Assembly: GCA_014800525.1 (NCBI GenBank)
Contig: JAAVFV010000047.1
Coordinates: forward strand, 1 to 64,000
From: Bacteroidales bacterium
Lineage (GTDB): Bacteria > Bacteroidota > Bacteroidia > Bacteroidales > Muribaculaceae
Length of the DNA: 64,000 bases
Reading direction: 5' to 3'
Below the pieces are notes generated by a model, which saw only the letters and a list, made by a program, of their open reading frames with translations, was not told the DNA's origin and made no database searches. This document shows, in pieces, positions 9,875 to 20,485 of the stretch; position 1 is the first letter of the stretch; each line of letters starts with the position of its first letter. The position numbers and the translations under genes are program-made.

Positions 9875-10465
9875 TTAGAATGTTTCCTCTCTTTCGAAAT
9901 GCTGATAAGGATGATAACATGCCGGACATTTCTCCGGGGGGGTCACACCTTCATAGATATAACCGCATACAAGACACTGCCATTTGATGGGCTGACCGGT
10001 CTCGCTCTTCCATACAGTGCCGTCTACGATACGCTGACGCATTGTCTCGAAGCGCTGACGATGGTGTTCCTCGATTGTAGCGATTGCCTCAAAACGAGCT
10101 GCGATCTCATCAAAGCCTTCCTCACGAGCCACCTTCGCTGCCTTAGTATATTCCTCTACACCCTCACGCTCTTCCTCTTCTGCTGCCACCTTAAGGTTGT
10201 CGACAGTCGGAGTAAGAATTCCCGGATCAATCATTGTTACAGGTGCCTCTACTGCGCCTTCTGTAAGATATTTCAAGAAAATCTTAGCGTGATGGAGCTC
10301 ATTGGCAGCTGTCTCATTGAAGATGTTGGCATACTGATAATACTGTTCCTTTTGTGCTGACTGTGCAAAGAATGTGTAACGTGTGTAAGCAGTAGATTCG
10401 CCAATGTAGGCAGCGGCCAGATTCTTCTCGGTCTGCGTTCCCTTAATGGATTTTGTCTCAGCCAT
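9875..10465 (-). CDS. rbr: Rubrerythrin
   Basis: Ferritin-like diiron domain plus C-terminal rubredoxin-like CLVCGYIYEG...CPAC. Confidence 0.93.
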   Translation of the reverse strand: MAETKSIKGTQTEKNLAAAYIGESTAYTRYTFFAQSAQKEQYYQYANIFNETAANELHHAKIFLKYLTEGAVEAPVTMIDPGILTPTVDNLKVAAEEEEREGVEEYTKAAKVAREEGFDEIAARFEAIATIEEHHRQRFETMRQRIVDGTVWKSETGQPIKWQCLVCGYIYEGVTPPEKCPACYHPYQHFEREETF

Positions 10466-10716
10466 AGTATCTATAATTTAAAGTCTTTGGTGATTAGTAA
10501 TGTTTACAGTAGATTTCTATCGGAAGAGTTACGACTCTGTAGATTTCTATCGTGTTTTTCATGAGATCCGAAAGTCTGTCTGTTTCGCAATCCCTTCACT
10601 ATACCTAACATTCACCACGTTTATTTGTTCATAATTATGTAAATTTGCATGAGGTTTCACTCCAGCCCATAAGGGAAGCCCCGTAGTATGGCTAAACCTC
10701 GTAACCCGAAATAGAA

Positions 10717-11655
10717 ATGGCAGAAAAGAATTTCAGAAGAAATAGCGGTGGCCAGCGTCGTCAGAATGTTGCTGCCGATAGAATTTTCACATATACCAAT
10801 AATGGTGAGGAGCCCATGGGCTTGCTGGCATTCATGGAGAATGTCCGCAAGGACATAAAGAAGAATGATATCAAGAAATGGCTGAAGTTCGGTCAGCTGA
10901 TGGTCGATGGTAAAGTCACCACCGCTTTCGATACCCCCGTTCTCCCCGGCACTGAAGTGAAACTTAACGTAGGACGTCCCTTCGTGCAGTTTCGTCATCC
11001 CAGAATTGAGATCGTTTATGAGGACGACGATGTCATAGTAATCAATAAGGGTTACGGTCTTCTCTCCGTTGCCGCCCAGAATCAGAAGAAGGAGGAAAAT
11101 GCCTATGATATTATCCGCAATTATGTAAAGGCAGTCGACCCTCATAATAAACTTTTCATTGTCCACCGTCTCGACCGCGATACCTCCGGACTGATGATGT
11201 TTGCCAAAAGTGCACAGGCGCAGGAAGTGCTCCGCCACAACTGGAACAATCTGATTCTCGAGCGGCTTTATGTAGCTCTCCTCGAAGGCTATCTGGATCA
11301 GGATAAAGGATACGTAAAGAGCCGTCTTGCCGAGAATTCCCAGTATGTGGTCTATTCCACGGATAATCCTGATGAAGGTCGGGTGGCCGTGACTCATTAT
11401 AAGGTACTCGGTATGGGTAATAACCTTACTCTGGCTCAGTTCTCGCTTGATACAGGCCGCAAGAATCAGATCCGTGTCCACGCTTCTGATCTGGGCCATC
11501 CTATTGCCGGAGATAAAAAGTATGGAGCACAGAAGAATCCGATTCATCGGCTTGCTCTGCATGCCCAGACACTTCGGTTTGCTCATCCTATTACCCGTAA
11601 AGATATGCACTTCCAGACTCCAATTCCCCCTAAATTTGCCTCCGCAATCCGATAA
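10717..11655 (+). CDS. RluA-family RNA pseudouridine synthase
   Basis: HRLDRDTSGLMMFAKS catalytic motif, S4-like N-terminus. Confidence 0.9.
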   Translation: MAEKNFRRNSGGQRRQNVAADRIFTYTNNGEEPMGLLAFMENVRKDIKKNDIKKWLKFGQLMVDGKVTTAFDTPVLPGTEVKLNVGRPFVQFRHPRIEIVYEDDDVIVINKGYGLLSVAAQNQKKEENAYDIIRNYVKAVDPHNKLFIVHRLDRDTSGLMMFAKSAQAQEVLRHNWNNLILERLYVALLEGYLDQDKGYVKSRLAENSQYVVYSTDNPDEGRVAVTHYKVLGMGNNLTLAQFSLDTGRKNQIRVHASDLGHPIAGDKKYGAQKNPIHRLALHAQTLRFAHPITRKDMHFQTPIPPKFASAIR

Positions 11656-11704
11656 TCCGGATGATGCAGTGGATGTATGGATTTTAGAATAAAAATAGTA
11701 GATT

Positions 11705-12559
11705 ATGAAAATAGATACGTCGTCATATTACCCTCAGTCACCTCTTGATGATGAGGAGGAGGAACTGGAAGTGTCAGAAACCCTTTTCGGCTCCTCTCAA
11801 GTCAGGGAGTCTTCCGCTGCTATAGATGTAATGCCGGAAAATTCTGATTCTCAATCCATGCAGAAAGATAATTCCGATAAGCCCACCGGAGGAATCAGAA
11901 TCGGTGAACCCGAAACTCCTCCCACCCGGACTGAACGCGTGATCGATGGTATAAGTCATTTCCTCTCATGGATCTTCGTTCCGCTCTTCATGCCTGTATA
12001 TGGTATCCTTCTGGCTTTCGGACTTTCCATCCTCTCATATGCTCCGGGCTCCTCAAAGTTAGTATTCACCATTATTGTTGCCGGTCTCAATGTATTGATT
12101 CCCGGTCTGCTTTTCTATCTCCTGAAACGCATGGGAATCATTCAGGATATCGGTCTTAACGGTCAGAAGGAACGGCTCGTGCCCTATGTCATCACCATCC
12201 TTTGTCTACTGGCCACAGCGATATTCTTTTATATCCGTATGGCCCCGTCGTGGCTTACGCTTTTCTTTGCCGGTGGAGCCGCAGGGGGATTAGTGAACAT
12301 GATAATAAATTTCCGTTGGAAGATCAGTGCCCATGCTGCCGGCATTGCCGGAGTGGTGGCATTAATTGTGCGTATAATGCATAGTGATGTTCCCCGGGAG
12401 GGAATATTGATATGGCTGATGATTGCCATTGCGGCCTCCGGTCTCTTAGGCTCGGCCCGAATATGGCTCGGTCGCCACACTGTATGGCAGGTACTGGCCG
12501 GATTCGCCGTAGGTTTCTGCGCCGTCTTCTTCCTCACCATGATTCCTCTCCCCCACTAA
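11705..12559 (+). CDS. Integral membrane protein, PAP2-like
   Basis: Multiple TM helices; SAHAAGIAG and GRHTVWQVLAGFAVG resemble PAP2-related membrane proteins. Confidence 0.6.
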   Translation: MKIDTSSYYPQSPLDDEEEELEVSETLFGSSQVRESSAAIDVMPENSDSQSMQKDNSDKPTGGIRIGEPETPPTRTERVIDGISHFLSWIFVPLFMPVYGILLAFGLSILSYAPGSSKLVFTIIVAGLNVLIPGLLFYLLKRMGIIQDIGLNGQKERLVPYVITILCLLATAIFFYIRMAPSWLTLFFAGGAAGGLVNMIINFRWKISAHAAGIAGVVALIVRIMHSDVPREGILIWLMIAIAASGLLGSARIWLGRHTVWQVLAGFAVGFCAVFFLTMIPLPH

Positions 12560-12653
12560 TCTCCTTCAGATCTTCCGAATCTCCCGGATCTTCCGAATCT
12601 CCCAAAGCTCCCCAAGCTCCGGATCTCTCAGGCTTCATCTGCCAAGATCATTG

Positions 12654-12694
12654 GCGCGAAGCTCGTCCTGTGCAAGCCCTGAAAGGGATTGAAG
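12654..12694. repeat. Dispersed intergenic repeat, copy 2
   Basis: GCGCGAAGCTCGTCCTGTGCAAGCCCTGAAAGGGATTGAAG, near-identical to 2943-2984. Confidence 0.75.
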
Positions 12695-12754
12695 TGTCCG
12701 GAGAGCATAAGCAAGTCTCCATCTCCTCTTCACTCATAATTCCGACTATTTATC

Positions 12755-14371
12755 ATGGGAAGATATAATTACAGCCGTCGGCCCACACGTGCCGTCCCCG
12801 TCGGCTCAATCGCCATCGGAGGCTCCAACCCAATCCGCCTCCAGTCAATGACCAATACCTCCACAAATGATATCGAGGCCTCCGCAAGCCAAGCTATCCG
12901 GATTTATAAGGAAGGCGGCGAACTTGTCCGCCTCACCACCCAAGGTGTCCGCGAAGCCGAGGCCTTAGCCCCCATTAGGGAAACAATAAAGAGGGAAGGT
13001 TTCGATATTCCCCTTTCCGCCGATGTCCACTTTAATCCGAAAGCCGCCTATGCCGCAGCCCGCACTGCGGATAAGGTGAGGATTAATCCCGGCAATTTCG
13101 TGGATCCGGCACGCACATTCGTCAAACTCGAATTCACCGATGAGGAATACACCGACGAACTCCATAGAATAGAGAAGGCTCTGATTCCGTTTCTCGATCT
13201 CTGTCGCACAAACGGCACATCAATACGCCTCGGTGTGAATCATGGGTCACTGAGCGACCGCATCATGAGTCGCTATGGCGACACTCCTGAGGGAATGGTG
13301 GAATCCGTGATGGAATACCTCAGAATCTGTCGTGCTAATGATTTTCATGATATCGTGATCTCCATCAAGTCGTCGAATACTGTAGTGATGACCAGCACAA
13401 TCCGGCTTCTTGCCCGAGCCATGGAGCAGGAAGGAATGGATTATCCCCTTCATCTCGGCGTCACTGAAGCCGGAGATGCTGAAGACGGCCGTATCAAGAG
13501 TGCGCTCGGAATCGGTGCGCTTCTCGCAGAGGGTCTCGGAGACACAATCCGTGTCTCACTTGCCGAAGACCCCGAACGCGAGATTCCCGTGGCCCGCGCT
13601 ATCCGGGATTATATCGTGAGTCGCGAAGGACACAAGGAAATCCGCGAACCTGAGGGAGAAATTCCTGAATCCACAAGACATATCACCCGCAATATAAAGG
13701 GTTTTGAGGATACGATTGTGGCAATGCACGCCGACAAGCCCAACGACATCTTCTTCTTAGCTGATGCGTCAATGCCTGTAAAGAATCCCGAGTTCTCCGG
13801 CCCTCTCCGTGTCCGCTCGCGCCATCAGAATGCCCCCGGTGAGATTATGTCGTATATCGACCGCTTCGTTATGGCCGGTTACCGCAATCCCGTCGTGATA
13901 AGCCTGCGATATGATGAAAAAGACCTCGACACACTGCGTATCAAGGCAGCCGCCGATTTTGGTGTGTTCCTTCTGAATGGTTATGGCAACGGCATTGAGA
14001 TCGATGATCCCAATTTCTCTGATGAGGTGCTGGCCGAGCTTGAACTTGCAATCCTTCAGGCAGCCCGACTAAGAATGACCAAAACTGAATATATTGCATG
14101 CCCGAGTTGCGGTCGCACTCTTTTTGATCTCCAAAAAACCTTGGCTGAAGTAAAGCAAGCTACCTCCCATCTCAAAGGACTCAAAATCGGCGTAATGGGA
14201 TGTATCGTTAATGGTCCGGGCGAGATGGCGGATGCCGATTATGGATATGTCGGAGCCGGACCCGGACGCGTAAGCCTTTACCGCGGTAAAGAACTAATCG
14301 TAAAAAACATTCCGACTGAGGATGCCCTCCCTCGTCTTCTGGCCCTTATCGAAGCCGACCGACAGGCATAA
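12755..14371 (+). CDS. ispG: 4-hydroxy-3-methylbut-2-enyl diphosphate synthase (insert-containing form)
   Basis: SADVHFNPKAA, CPSCGRTLFDL, GVMGCIVNGPGEMADADYGYVG. Confidence 0.93.
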   Translation: MGRYNYSRRPTRAVPVGSIAIGGSNPIRLQSMTNTSTNDIEASASQAIRIYKEGGELVRLTTQGVREAEALAPIRETIKREGFDIPLSADVHFNPKAAYAAARTADKVRINPGNFVDPARTFVKLEFTDEEYTDELHRIEKALIPFLDLCRTNGTSIRLGVNHGSLSDRIMSRYGDTPEGMVESVMEYLRICRANDFHDIVISIKSSNTVVMTSTIRLLARAMEQEGMDYPLHLGVTEAGDAEDGRIKSALGIGALLAEGLGDTIRVSLAEDPEREIPVARAIRDYIVSREGHKEIREPEGEIPESTRHITRNIKGFEDTIVAMHADKPNDIFFLADASMPVKNPEFSGPLRVRSRHQNAPGEIMSYIDRFVMAGYRNPVVISLRYDEKDLDTLRIKAAADFGVFLLNGYGNGIEIDDPNFSDEVLAELELAILQAARLRMTKTEYIACPSCGRTLFDLQKTLAEVKQATSHLKGLKIGVMGCIVNGPGEMADADYGYVGAGPGRVSLYRGKELIVKNIPTEDALPRLLALIEADRQA

Positions 14372-14388
14372 GATTATTGGATGGATTC

Positions 14389-14428
14389 TAAGGTTTTAAT
14401 GGCAAGAGCTCTTACCATTAAAACCTTA
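14389..14428 (+). terminator. Near-perfect palindromic terminator after ispG
   Basis: TAAGGTTTTAATGG-c-AAGAGCTCTT-a-CCATTAAAACCTTA. Confidence 0.8.
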
Positions 14429-14526
14429 TTTCATACCATTTTTCTATTTTGAAGGCCATATAATTGCAAGTATCATTTTTTCGTTATAACTTTCAATAAT
14501 ATTTAACCCATAATCAATTTTCATCA

Positions 14527-15525
14527 ATGAAAGCTTTACATAAAATTCTATCTATCGGTGCGTTTGCCACTGCTTTATTGGGCATGGCGTGCAATTCCAA
14601 TGCTGCCGCCGGTGTTGAGACCGTGCAGGCTAAGTCTGACTCTATCCCTACTGTATATTACATCAAGGATATCACTCCTCAGAATATTATCAAGGTCTAT
14701 GAGGCCCTCGGTCGTAAGGCAGATGGTAAGAATGTCGGTATTAAAATCTCCACCGGAGAGTCTATGAAATCGAATCATCTCGACACTACTCTCATCGCTG
14801 ATTTCGTGAGACTGGTCAACGGCACCTTTATAGAGTGTAACACAGCCTATGCAGGAAACCGCAATACCACCGAGGCTCACCTTCGTACTGCCAAGGAACA
14901 TGGATATACGGATCTCGCGGGAATCGATATTCTCGATGCTGAGGGAGAGATCGAACTCCCCGTGGTCGGTGGCAAACACCTGAAGAAAGATATTGTCGGG
15001 AAAAATTTCAAAAACTATGACTTCATCGTGGTTCTATCTCATTTCAAGGGTCATCAGATGGGTGGTTTCGGAGGCGCTCTCAAGAATATCTCCATCGGTC
15101 TGGGTTCCTCTGCCGGGAAAACTTACATTCATACAGCTGGAAAAACCGCTAATGTAGATAGCGTATGGACTGTAGGAGCCGAACAAAAAGAATTCATTGA
15201 GTCGATGGCCGAAGCTGCCAAAGCAATCACCGACTATTCAGGAGATCGGATTCTTTACATCAATGTAGCAAATCATCTCTCGGTGGATTGCGACTGCAAT
15301 GGGAATCCCGCAGCTCCCACTATGGGAGATTTAGGAGTATTTGCTTCGCTTGACCCCGTGGCTCTCGATCGTGCTTGTGTCGACATGGTCCGCGCTTCCA
15401 AAGATCCGGGAAAGAAAGATCTTGAAGAGAGGATTGATTCCCGCCTTGGCACCGTAATTCTCGACCATGCTGAAGAACTTGGCGTCGGCTCTCAGAAATA
15501 CCGGCTTGTTACCATCGAGGAATAA
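14527..15525 (+). CDS. Exported DUF362-domain protein
   Basis: Signal peptide with a possible lipobox (LLGMAC); ISTGES...HFKGHQMGGFGGALKNISIGLGS typical of DUF362. Confidence 0.75.
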   Translation: MKALHKILSIGAFATALLGMACNSNAAAGVETVQAKSDSIPTVYYIKDITPQNIIKVYEALGRKADGKNVGIKISTGESMKSNHLDTTLIADFVRLVNGTFIECNTAYAGNRNTTEAHLRTAKEHGYTDLAGIDILDAEGEIELPVVGGKHLKKDIVGKNFKNYDFIVVLSHFKGHQMGGFGGALKNISIGLGSSAGKTYIHTAGKTANVDSVWTVGAEQKEFIESMAEAAKAITDYSGDRILYINVANHLSVDCDCNGNPAAPTMGDLGVFASLDPVALDRACVDMVRASKDPGKKDLEERIDSRLGTVILDHAEELGVGSQKYRLVTIEE

Positions 15526-15547
15526 CTGTTCACACTATATCCAGAGA

Positions 15548-15599
15548 ACTGAATTGACCCGGAAAAGTTGGATATCCAACTTTTCCGGGTCAATTCAGT
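15548..15599. terminator. 52-bp perfect palindrome between convergent genes; stem resembles IS3-type ends
   Basis: ACTGAATTGACCCGGAAAAGTTGGATATCCAACTTTTCCGGGTCAATTCAGT. Confidence 0.85.
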
Positions 15600-15642
15600 C
15601 AATCACTATCAGACTATTCTAAAGATCCCTATAAAGATCATT

Positions 15643-16635
15643 CTAAAAATCCTTCATATCTATATCAAGGAGTCTTTCGATCATCTCATCATCTAATCCG
15701 TTTTCTCTCATACGGATAATGCTTTTTTTAATTTGCTCAAGCTTTCCCTCTTCAATCCCCTCTTTCAATCCTTCCTCCCGACCCTGGGCCAATCCTTCCT
15801 CCCGGCCCTTGGCCATCCCAATCTCCATTCCTTCATAAAGGCCTTCATCTCGGGCTGTCTCCACTACGTTACGCGCACTTCGCATATTGTCGAGATGTGT
15901 ATAATAGGCCTCTCTCTCGGCCCGACTCAGTTTCGACACCTTCAGTTGCTCGCGTGCTTCCTGCAGACCGGGCGCCGTGGCATCTTCCGGGATCTCACTA
16001 TTGGAGAGGAAATACATCCATTGCTCGAGAGGAACCTTCGACCAATGATTGAAATCATTGGCCTTCAGAAGGTAATACTGCGGAAATATCTCGCTTACCT
16101 TCGAGATATCGTATCTTTTCTTCATCCGGCCCGAGAGTTCAAGAAGCTTATGATCATGGAGTCCTCGAAACTCAGTGGTGCCCGTATATACCCAGTCATC
16201 ACCAACTCCTAAATTGAAATAGACAATGTTGATACTATAGATACGGGAAATTTTATCGTACGATTCACCGCGTTTGATATATTCTGTGATAAGCTTGGAT
16301 GTACCGTAGGCCATACGGTGGAAATAATCAGTCTCACTGTCGTTCTGAACCTCTATAAGAATTTTCTCACCCTTATCGTTCTCTGCAAGGAGATCCACGC
16401 GATTGTATTTATCATCTGCCTCCTCCTGATTTCCTTCGCTTTCCAAAAGTCGTTCGATATGTATCTCTGTTCCTAAAAGTGAACTTAGGAAGCCATTGAG
16501 GATTGTATGATCAGCTTTATGACGCAGCATCCGTTTGATGGCCCAGTCGAATCTTATCAACCGGTTATCCTCACAAAAATCTATATCCTTATCGTGATTG
16601 GATATTGAATTATCATTCTTATCTATTATATCCAT
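15643..16635 (-). CDS. Rpn-family PD-(D/E)XK nuclease / putative transposase
   Basis: FDWAIKRMLRHKADHTILNGFLSSLL, RVDLLAENDKGEKILIEVQND; C-terminal GREEGLAQGREEGLKEG repeats. Confidence 0.85.
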   Translation of the reverse strand: MDIIDKNDNSISNHDKDIDFCEDNRLIRFDWAIKRMLRHKADHTILNGFLSSLLGTEIHIERLLESEGNQEEADDKYNRVDLLAENDKGEKILIEVQNDSETDYFHRMAYGTSKLITEYIKRGESYDKISRIYSINIVYFNLGVGDDWVYTGTTEFRGLHDHKLLELSGRMKKRYDISKVSEIFPQYYLLKANDFNHWSKVPLEQWMYFLSNSEIPEDATAPGLQEAREQLKVSKLSRAEREAYYTHLDNMRSARNVVETARDEGLYEGMEIGMAKGREEGLAQGREEGLKEGIEEGKLEQIKKSIIRMRENGLDDEMIERLLDIDMKDF

Positions 16636-16795
16636 AGGAGGGCAACAAAGAATAGTGTAACAATGCGAAGATACTCAATTTAATTATATTGAGCAAAAAC
16701 TTTAGACGCTTATATATTGTTAATATTTGTTAATATATAAACGGTTCTCGTAATTTCCTTAACTGTATTTGAGATTTTTTCATTATATTTGCCGA

Positions 16796-16870
16796 GTGTT
16801 TTTCATAGTATTAAATTAAGATTAAGGTTTCGGTCTATTTCTTTGGGAAAAGAGGTAGACTTTTTTATTT
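16796..16870 (+). ncRNA. Candidate orphan sRNA, copy A
   Basis: TATATTTG box at 16784-16791; GTGTTTTTCATAGTATTAAATTAAG 5' block; 12-bp stem GTCTATTTCTTT/AAAAGAGGTAGAC followed by TTTTTTATTT. Confidence 0.7.
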
Positions 16871-16943
16871 CCCCGTATTTTCATAGTTAGACTTATGTGA
16901 TTTCTTCATCTGCTGGCTTTCAAAAATTATTTCTGATGCCCTT

Positions 16944-17672
16944 TCAGGAAAACACCTCAGCAAGGATCATCGGAGAGCGAAGCGAACCAAGCCCCGGAAG
17001 ATGAATCGAGAAGTAGCGCAATAAGCCATCCATTACTTCTCGGCGCTGCTGTGCTGTCAGGCGGAAAAGATGCTGATTCCGGAAATTCATTTTCAATAAC
17101 TTCGGCAATTCCATTGTGTCTCCAGCTGTTAGGAAATTACGATGCAGCGGCCGATCTGGTACACTTTCTCCAGCTAACATATCAAAATAGTCGCCGGCTT
17201 CATAGCCAGACATATCAGGCATGATACCAGCAAAATGAAGCATCCCTATAAGAAATGCTAAATGAAAATTGGCAATACTGCCGCGCGTCGCATCAAGGCG
17301 CTCCAAAGACCCCACCACGTATTCCCATAACAAAGGTTCCGCTGAAGAATCCCGAAGATAACGATGAAGAAACTCACTCATAAACATCACCATCGCCGAC
17401 TTCACCGGATCAAAATATAGACTCCGCCATACCCGACTTGAATTGAATGCTCCCAACAACTGGAGCGACCTTGAGGAACGAAAGTTAACCTCCGTCTCAA
17501 TCACCGACATTGTCATCAGCCGCGCATTCCGCAGACGGGCAGTCTTTCCCGACCCTACCGGCGAAATAAATGAAATACGTCCATGATTCCTACAGAACAA
17601 TGTCACAACATTGTTCCTATCATTATGCCGGATCACATCTATTACAATTCCCTCAATCTTCTCCAATGCCAT
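16944..17672 (-). CDS. recO: DNA repair protein RecO
   Basis: N-terminal OB-fold pattern EGIVIDVIRHNDRNNVVTLFCRNHGRISFISPVG and RecO-like C-terminus. Confidence 0.82.
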   Translation of the reverse strand: MALEKIEGIVIDVIRHNDRNNVVTLFCRNHGRISFISPVGSGKTARLRNARLMTMSVIETEVNFRSSRSLQLLGAFNSSRVWRSLYFDPVKSAMVMFMSEFLHRYLRDSSAEPLLWEYVVGSLERLDATRGSIANFHLAFLIGMLHFAGIMPDMSGYEAGDYFDMLAGESVPDRPLHRNFLTAGDTMELPKLLKMNFRNQHLFRLTAQQRREVMDGLLRYFSIHLPGLGSLRSPMILAEVFS

Positions 17673-17697
17673 AGTTTATCTTCTTTTTCTGAAAGGC

Positions 17698-18993
17698 TTA
17701 TTTACAAGCATTATACCGAGCATCTACCTTACGCAGGATCTGATGGCCGAACCGACACTCCAGGCAGCGATGACGATCGCAATATTCCTTGCTAAGCTGA
17801 ATCAGTGCCTGAGTGGTCAAGGCATCCTTTACAGGCACTCCTAAGCCTGGCCAACGTCTTGTATAAGTGTTACGCTCCGGAGCCAGATCCTCCCATATCT
17901 CCAACGCCTTTTCCGAGGCCTCATCGTGCCCGGTCAACCCCATATAGGTATATACAAGGGGAGCCACAAGGTTAATCATCAATAGCTCTATACTTGCCGA
18001 TCCCAATGCCTTCGGGGCCGAATGGGCTTCCGCACCAAAGCTGAAATGATCAGCCCAATAACCCTCCAACCGTCTATTGAAAATCACTCTGCAGTCATCC
18101 TTCTTCTTTATGCGATCCATAATCAAGGTCAGAAGGTCAAAACCACCCACCAAAAACTGAGCTAAATAAGCTATTCGGCGATGAGGAAAATTACCGGGCC
18201 GTGTGCGGGAATATTTCCATATCTCGGATCGCAATGGCTTAAGATCATATTTTTTCGCCAGAAACATATACTCCATACACAAGCGCTGATAATATTCATC
18301 AAACATATGGGCACCCGTATTCAGCATTCCGGCCTGACCGAAGAGAAGTGCCTCTATCTGAAAGAGATTATCGGAATGGCGCATCAGTCGGTTGAGCGGT
18401 ACACTCCGCGCCAACATCTCGAAAGCGTCGCTATTGAGACCAAAACCAAGCGCACGGGCAAAAGCCTCGAAACAAGCCTGCTGCCAGTCTCCTGCCGTAG
18501 CCTCCAGGGTATGCTTTATCTTTTCGGCCTTAGTCTGAAGTCGCTCCATTGCTAAGGTGGATATCCAGTCATGGATGGTGATTGGATCAAGCCGGGACAA
18601 CATTCCGGAGCATCTCACCTCCCCTATACTATCGGCAAGATGAGCAAACATATTATGAAATTCCTTAGGGAATGTAACCTCCACCTGTGGCACAACTTTT
18701 CCATCGCTTCTATACACCTTCCGGTCGGACACAGCCACCACATGGAGCAACACTGTATCATAAGCCGGATCCGTGTCATGATGATGGACATACCAATCTG
18801 AAGCCTTCACATGAATCTCAACATTTCCTATCCATTCCATATCTCCGATCCGGAGACGGGCCCCGATGAAGTCAGGTCCGGCATTGCTATTAAGCACTCC
18901 CGGATGAAGAATCCTCACTTCTTCCCCTCCGGAGATATACAGAGTGCGCCCAAGCATTCTGTGACTCCATAAATATTGATAGACTTTTTCCAT
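17698..18993 (-). CDS. DUF2851-family protein
   Basis: LHPGVLNSNAGPDFIGARLRIGDMEWIGNVEIHVKASDW; zinc-like C-terminal CDRHRCLECRFG. Confidence 0.85.
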   Translation of the reverse strand: MEKVYQYLWSHRMLGRTLYISGGEEVRILHPGVLNSNAGPDFIGARLRIGDMEWIGNVEIHVKASDWYVHHHDTDPAYDTVLLHVVAVSDRKVYRSDGKVVPQVEVTFPKEFHNMFAHLADSIGEVRCSGMLSRLDPITIHDWISTLAMERLQTKAEKIKHTLEATAGDWQQACFEAFARALGFGLNSDAFEMLARSVPLNRLMRHSDNLFQIEALLFGQAGMLNTGAHMFDEYYQRLCMEYMFLAKKYDLKPLRSEIWKYSRTRPGNFPHRRIAYLAQFLVGGFDLLTLIMDRIKKKDDCRVIFNRRLEGYWADHFSFGAEAHSAPKALGSASIELLMINLVAPLVYTYMGLTGHDEASEKALEIWEDLAPERNTYTRRWPGLGVPVKDALTTQALIQLSKEYCDRHRCLECRFGHQILRKVDARYNACK

Positions 18994-19255
18994 GCGCCTA
19001 AGGTTTGTCTACCCAAATTTAAGAGTATTTCTCCACTTTGCCAAATATTCTCGACACTCATCACTCATATTACCCAAATTTTGTCGATTTGCAATCGTAA
19101 TATGCAACAAACACGGGTAATCTCATATAAATTACTTGCAAAGTGATACATTTTATTTATTTAAATTCATCTATTTCAAAAATATTTTATATTAAAAACC
19201 AATATTTTTCTCTGAAATATTTTTAATTAATGGATGAATATATTATATTTGCATC

Positions 19256-19325
19256 GTGTTTTTCATGGTATTAGATTTAAGGTTAGAGGATTAGTTGTCG
19301 TGAGACAATTAATCTTTTTTATTAT
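19256..19325 (+). ncRNA. Candidate orphan sRNA, copy B (paralogue of copy A)
   Basis: TATATTTG box at 19244-19251; GTGTTTTTCATGGTATTAGATTTAAG; stem GATTAGTTGTC-GTGA-GACAATTAATC followed by TTTTTTATT. Confidence 0.72.
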
Positions 19326-19369
19326 CGCTATCCCCTTCTATTGGAATGAGTGGAATCGGAGGCGATTAA

Positions 19370-19414
19370 AAAATCCCCGGTCAAGTTGATGATAAGAACT
19401 TGACCGGGGATTTT
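19370..19414 (-). terminator. queA terminator
   Basis: AAAATCCCCGGTCAAGTT-N9-AACTTGACCGGGGATTTT. Confidence 0.85.
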
Positions 19415-19432
19415 ACAGGTAACTGGTGTTAT

Positions 19433-20485
19433 TTAGCGCAGAATGAGCATAGCGTCACCATAAGCGCCAAACTTATATTTCTCCTTTACCGCCACTTCAT
19501 AGGCATTCATAACGGTGTCGTAACCGCCGAACGCTGCCACCATCATCAGCATCGTGCTGAGCGGGAGATGGAAATTAGTGATCAGTGAGTTGCACACAGT
19601 GAAATCATATGGAGGGAAAATAAATTTATTTGTCCATCCTTCGTAGGTCATCAGTCGACCGTTCATGCAGACAGCCGTAGCAAGCGCGCGCAGAACGGAT
19701 GTGCCAACTGCACCGACATTCTTACCCTCTTCCTTGGCACGATTCACTATATCGACAAGCTCATCACGCACGAACATTTCCTCACTGTCCATGCGATGCT
19801 TGGTAAGATCCTCAACATCAATATCCTTGAAATTTCCCCTACCTGAATGGAGTGTCAGGAAACCTCGCTCCACACCTTTGATCTCCAGACGTTTCATTAG
19901 CTCACGACTGAAATGAAGACCGGCGGCCGGGGCTGTCACAGCCCCTTCATTCTCAGCATAGATACACTGATAACGCTCTGCATCATCGGCATCCGGCTCA
20001 CGAGTGATATATTCCGGAAGCGGGGTCTCACCCAAAGCATAGAGAGCTTCCTTGAATTCATCATGCGGCCCATCATAAAGGAAGCGCAGGGTGCGGCCGC
20101 GCGAAGTGGTGTTATCTATCACCTCGGCAACCATTGATTCATCCTCACCGAAATAAAGCTTATTGCCGATTCGTATTTTCCGGGCCGGCTCCACGAGCAC
20201 ATCCCAGAATTTATTCTCCACATTAAGCTCTCGAAGGAGGAATACTTCTATGCGGGCACCTGTCTTTTCTTTATTACCATAAAGACGGGCCGGGAACACT
20301 TTTGTGTCATTAAACACCAGCACATCTCCTTCATCATAATAATTCAGTATATCCTTAAAGACTTCATGGCGAATTTCGCCAGTCTTTACATCCACCACCA
20401 TCAGGCGGCATTCATCTCTGTTTTCCGATGGATACTGTGCAATCAGTTCATCGGGAAGCTTGAATTTGAATTGAGATAATTTCAT
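19433..20485 (-). CDS. queA: S-adenosylmethionine:tRNA ribosyltransferase-isomerase
   Basis: [40 protein letters not shown]. Confidence 0.95.
   Translation of the reverse strand: MKLSQFKFKLPDELIAQYPSENRDECRLMVVDVKTGEIRHEVFKDILNYYDEGDVLVFNDTKVFPARLYGNKEKTGARIEVFLLRELNVENKFWDVLVEPARKIRIGNKLYFGEDESMVAEVIDNTTSRGRTLRFLYDGPHDEFKEALYALGETPLPEYITREPDADDAERYQCIYAENEGAVTAPAAGLHFSRELMKRLEIKGVERGFLTLHSGRGNFKDIDVEDLTKHRMDSEEMFVRDELVDIVNRAKEEGKNVGAVGTSVLRALATAVCMNGRLMTYEGWTNKFIFPPYDFTVCNSLITNFHLPLSTMLMMVAAFGGYDTVMNAYEVAVKEKYKFGAYGDAMLILR

Noticed and set aside
10657-11610. 317-aa minus-strand ORF
   Set aside because: Antisense to the RluA-family gene, which has the conserved HRLDRDTSG motif; the antisense translation has no domain.
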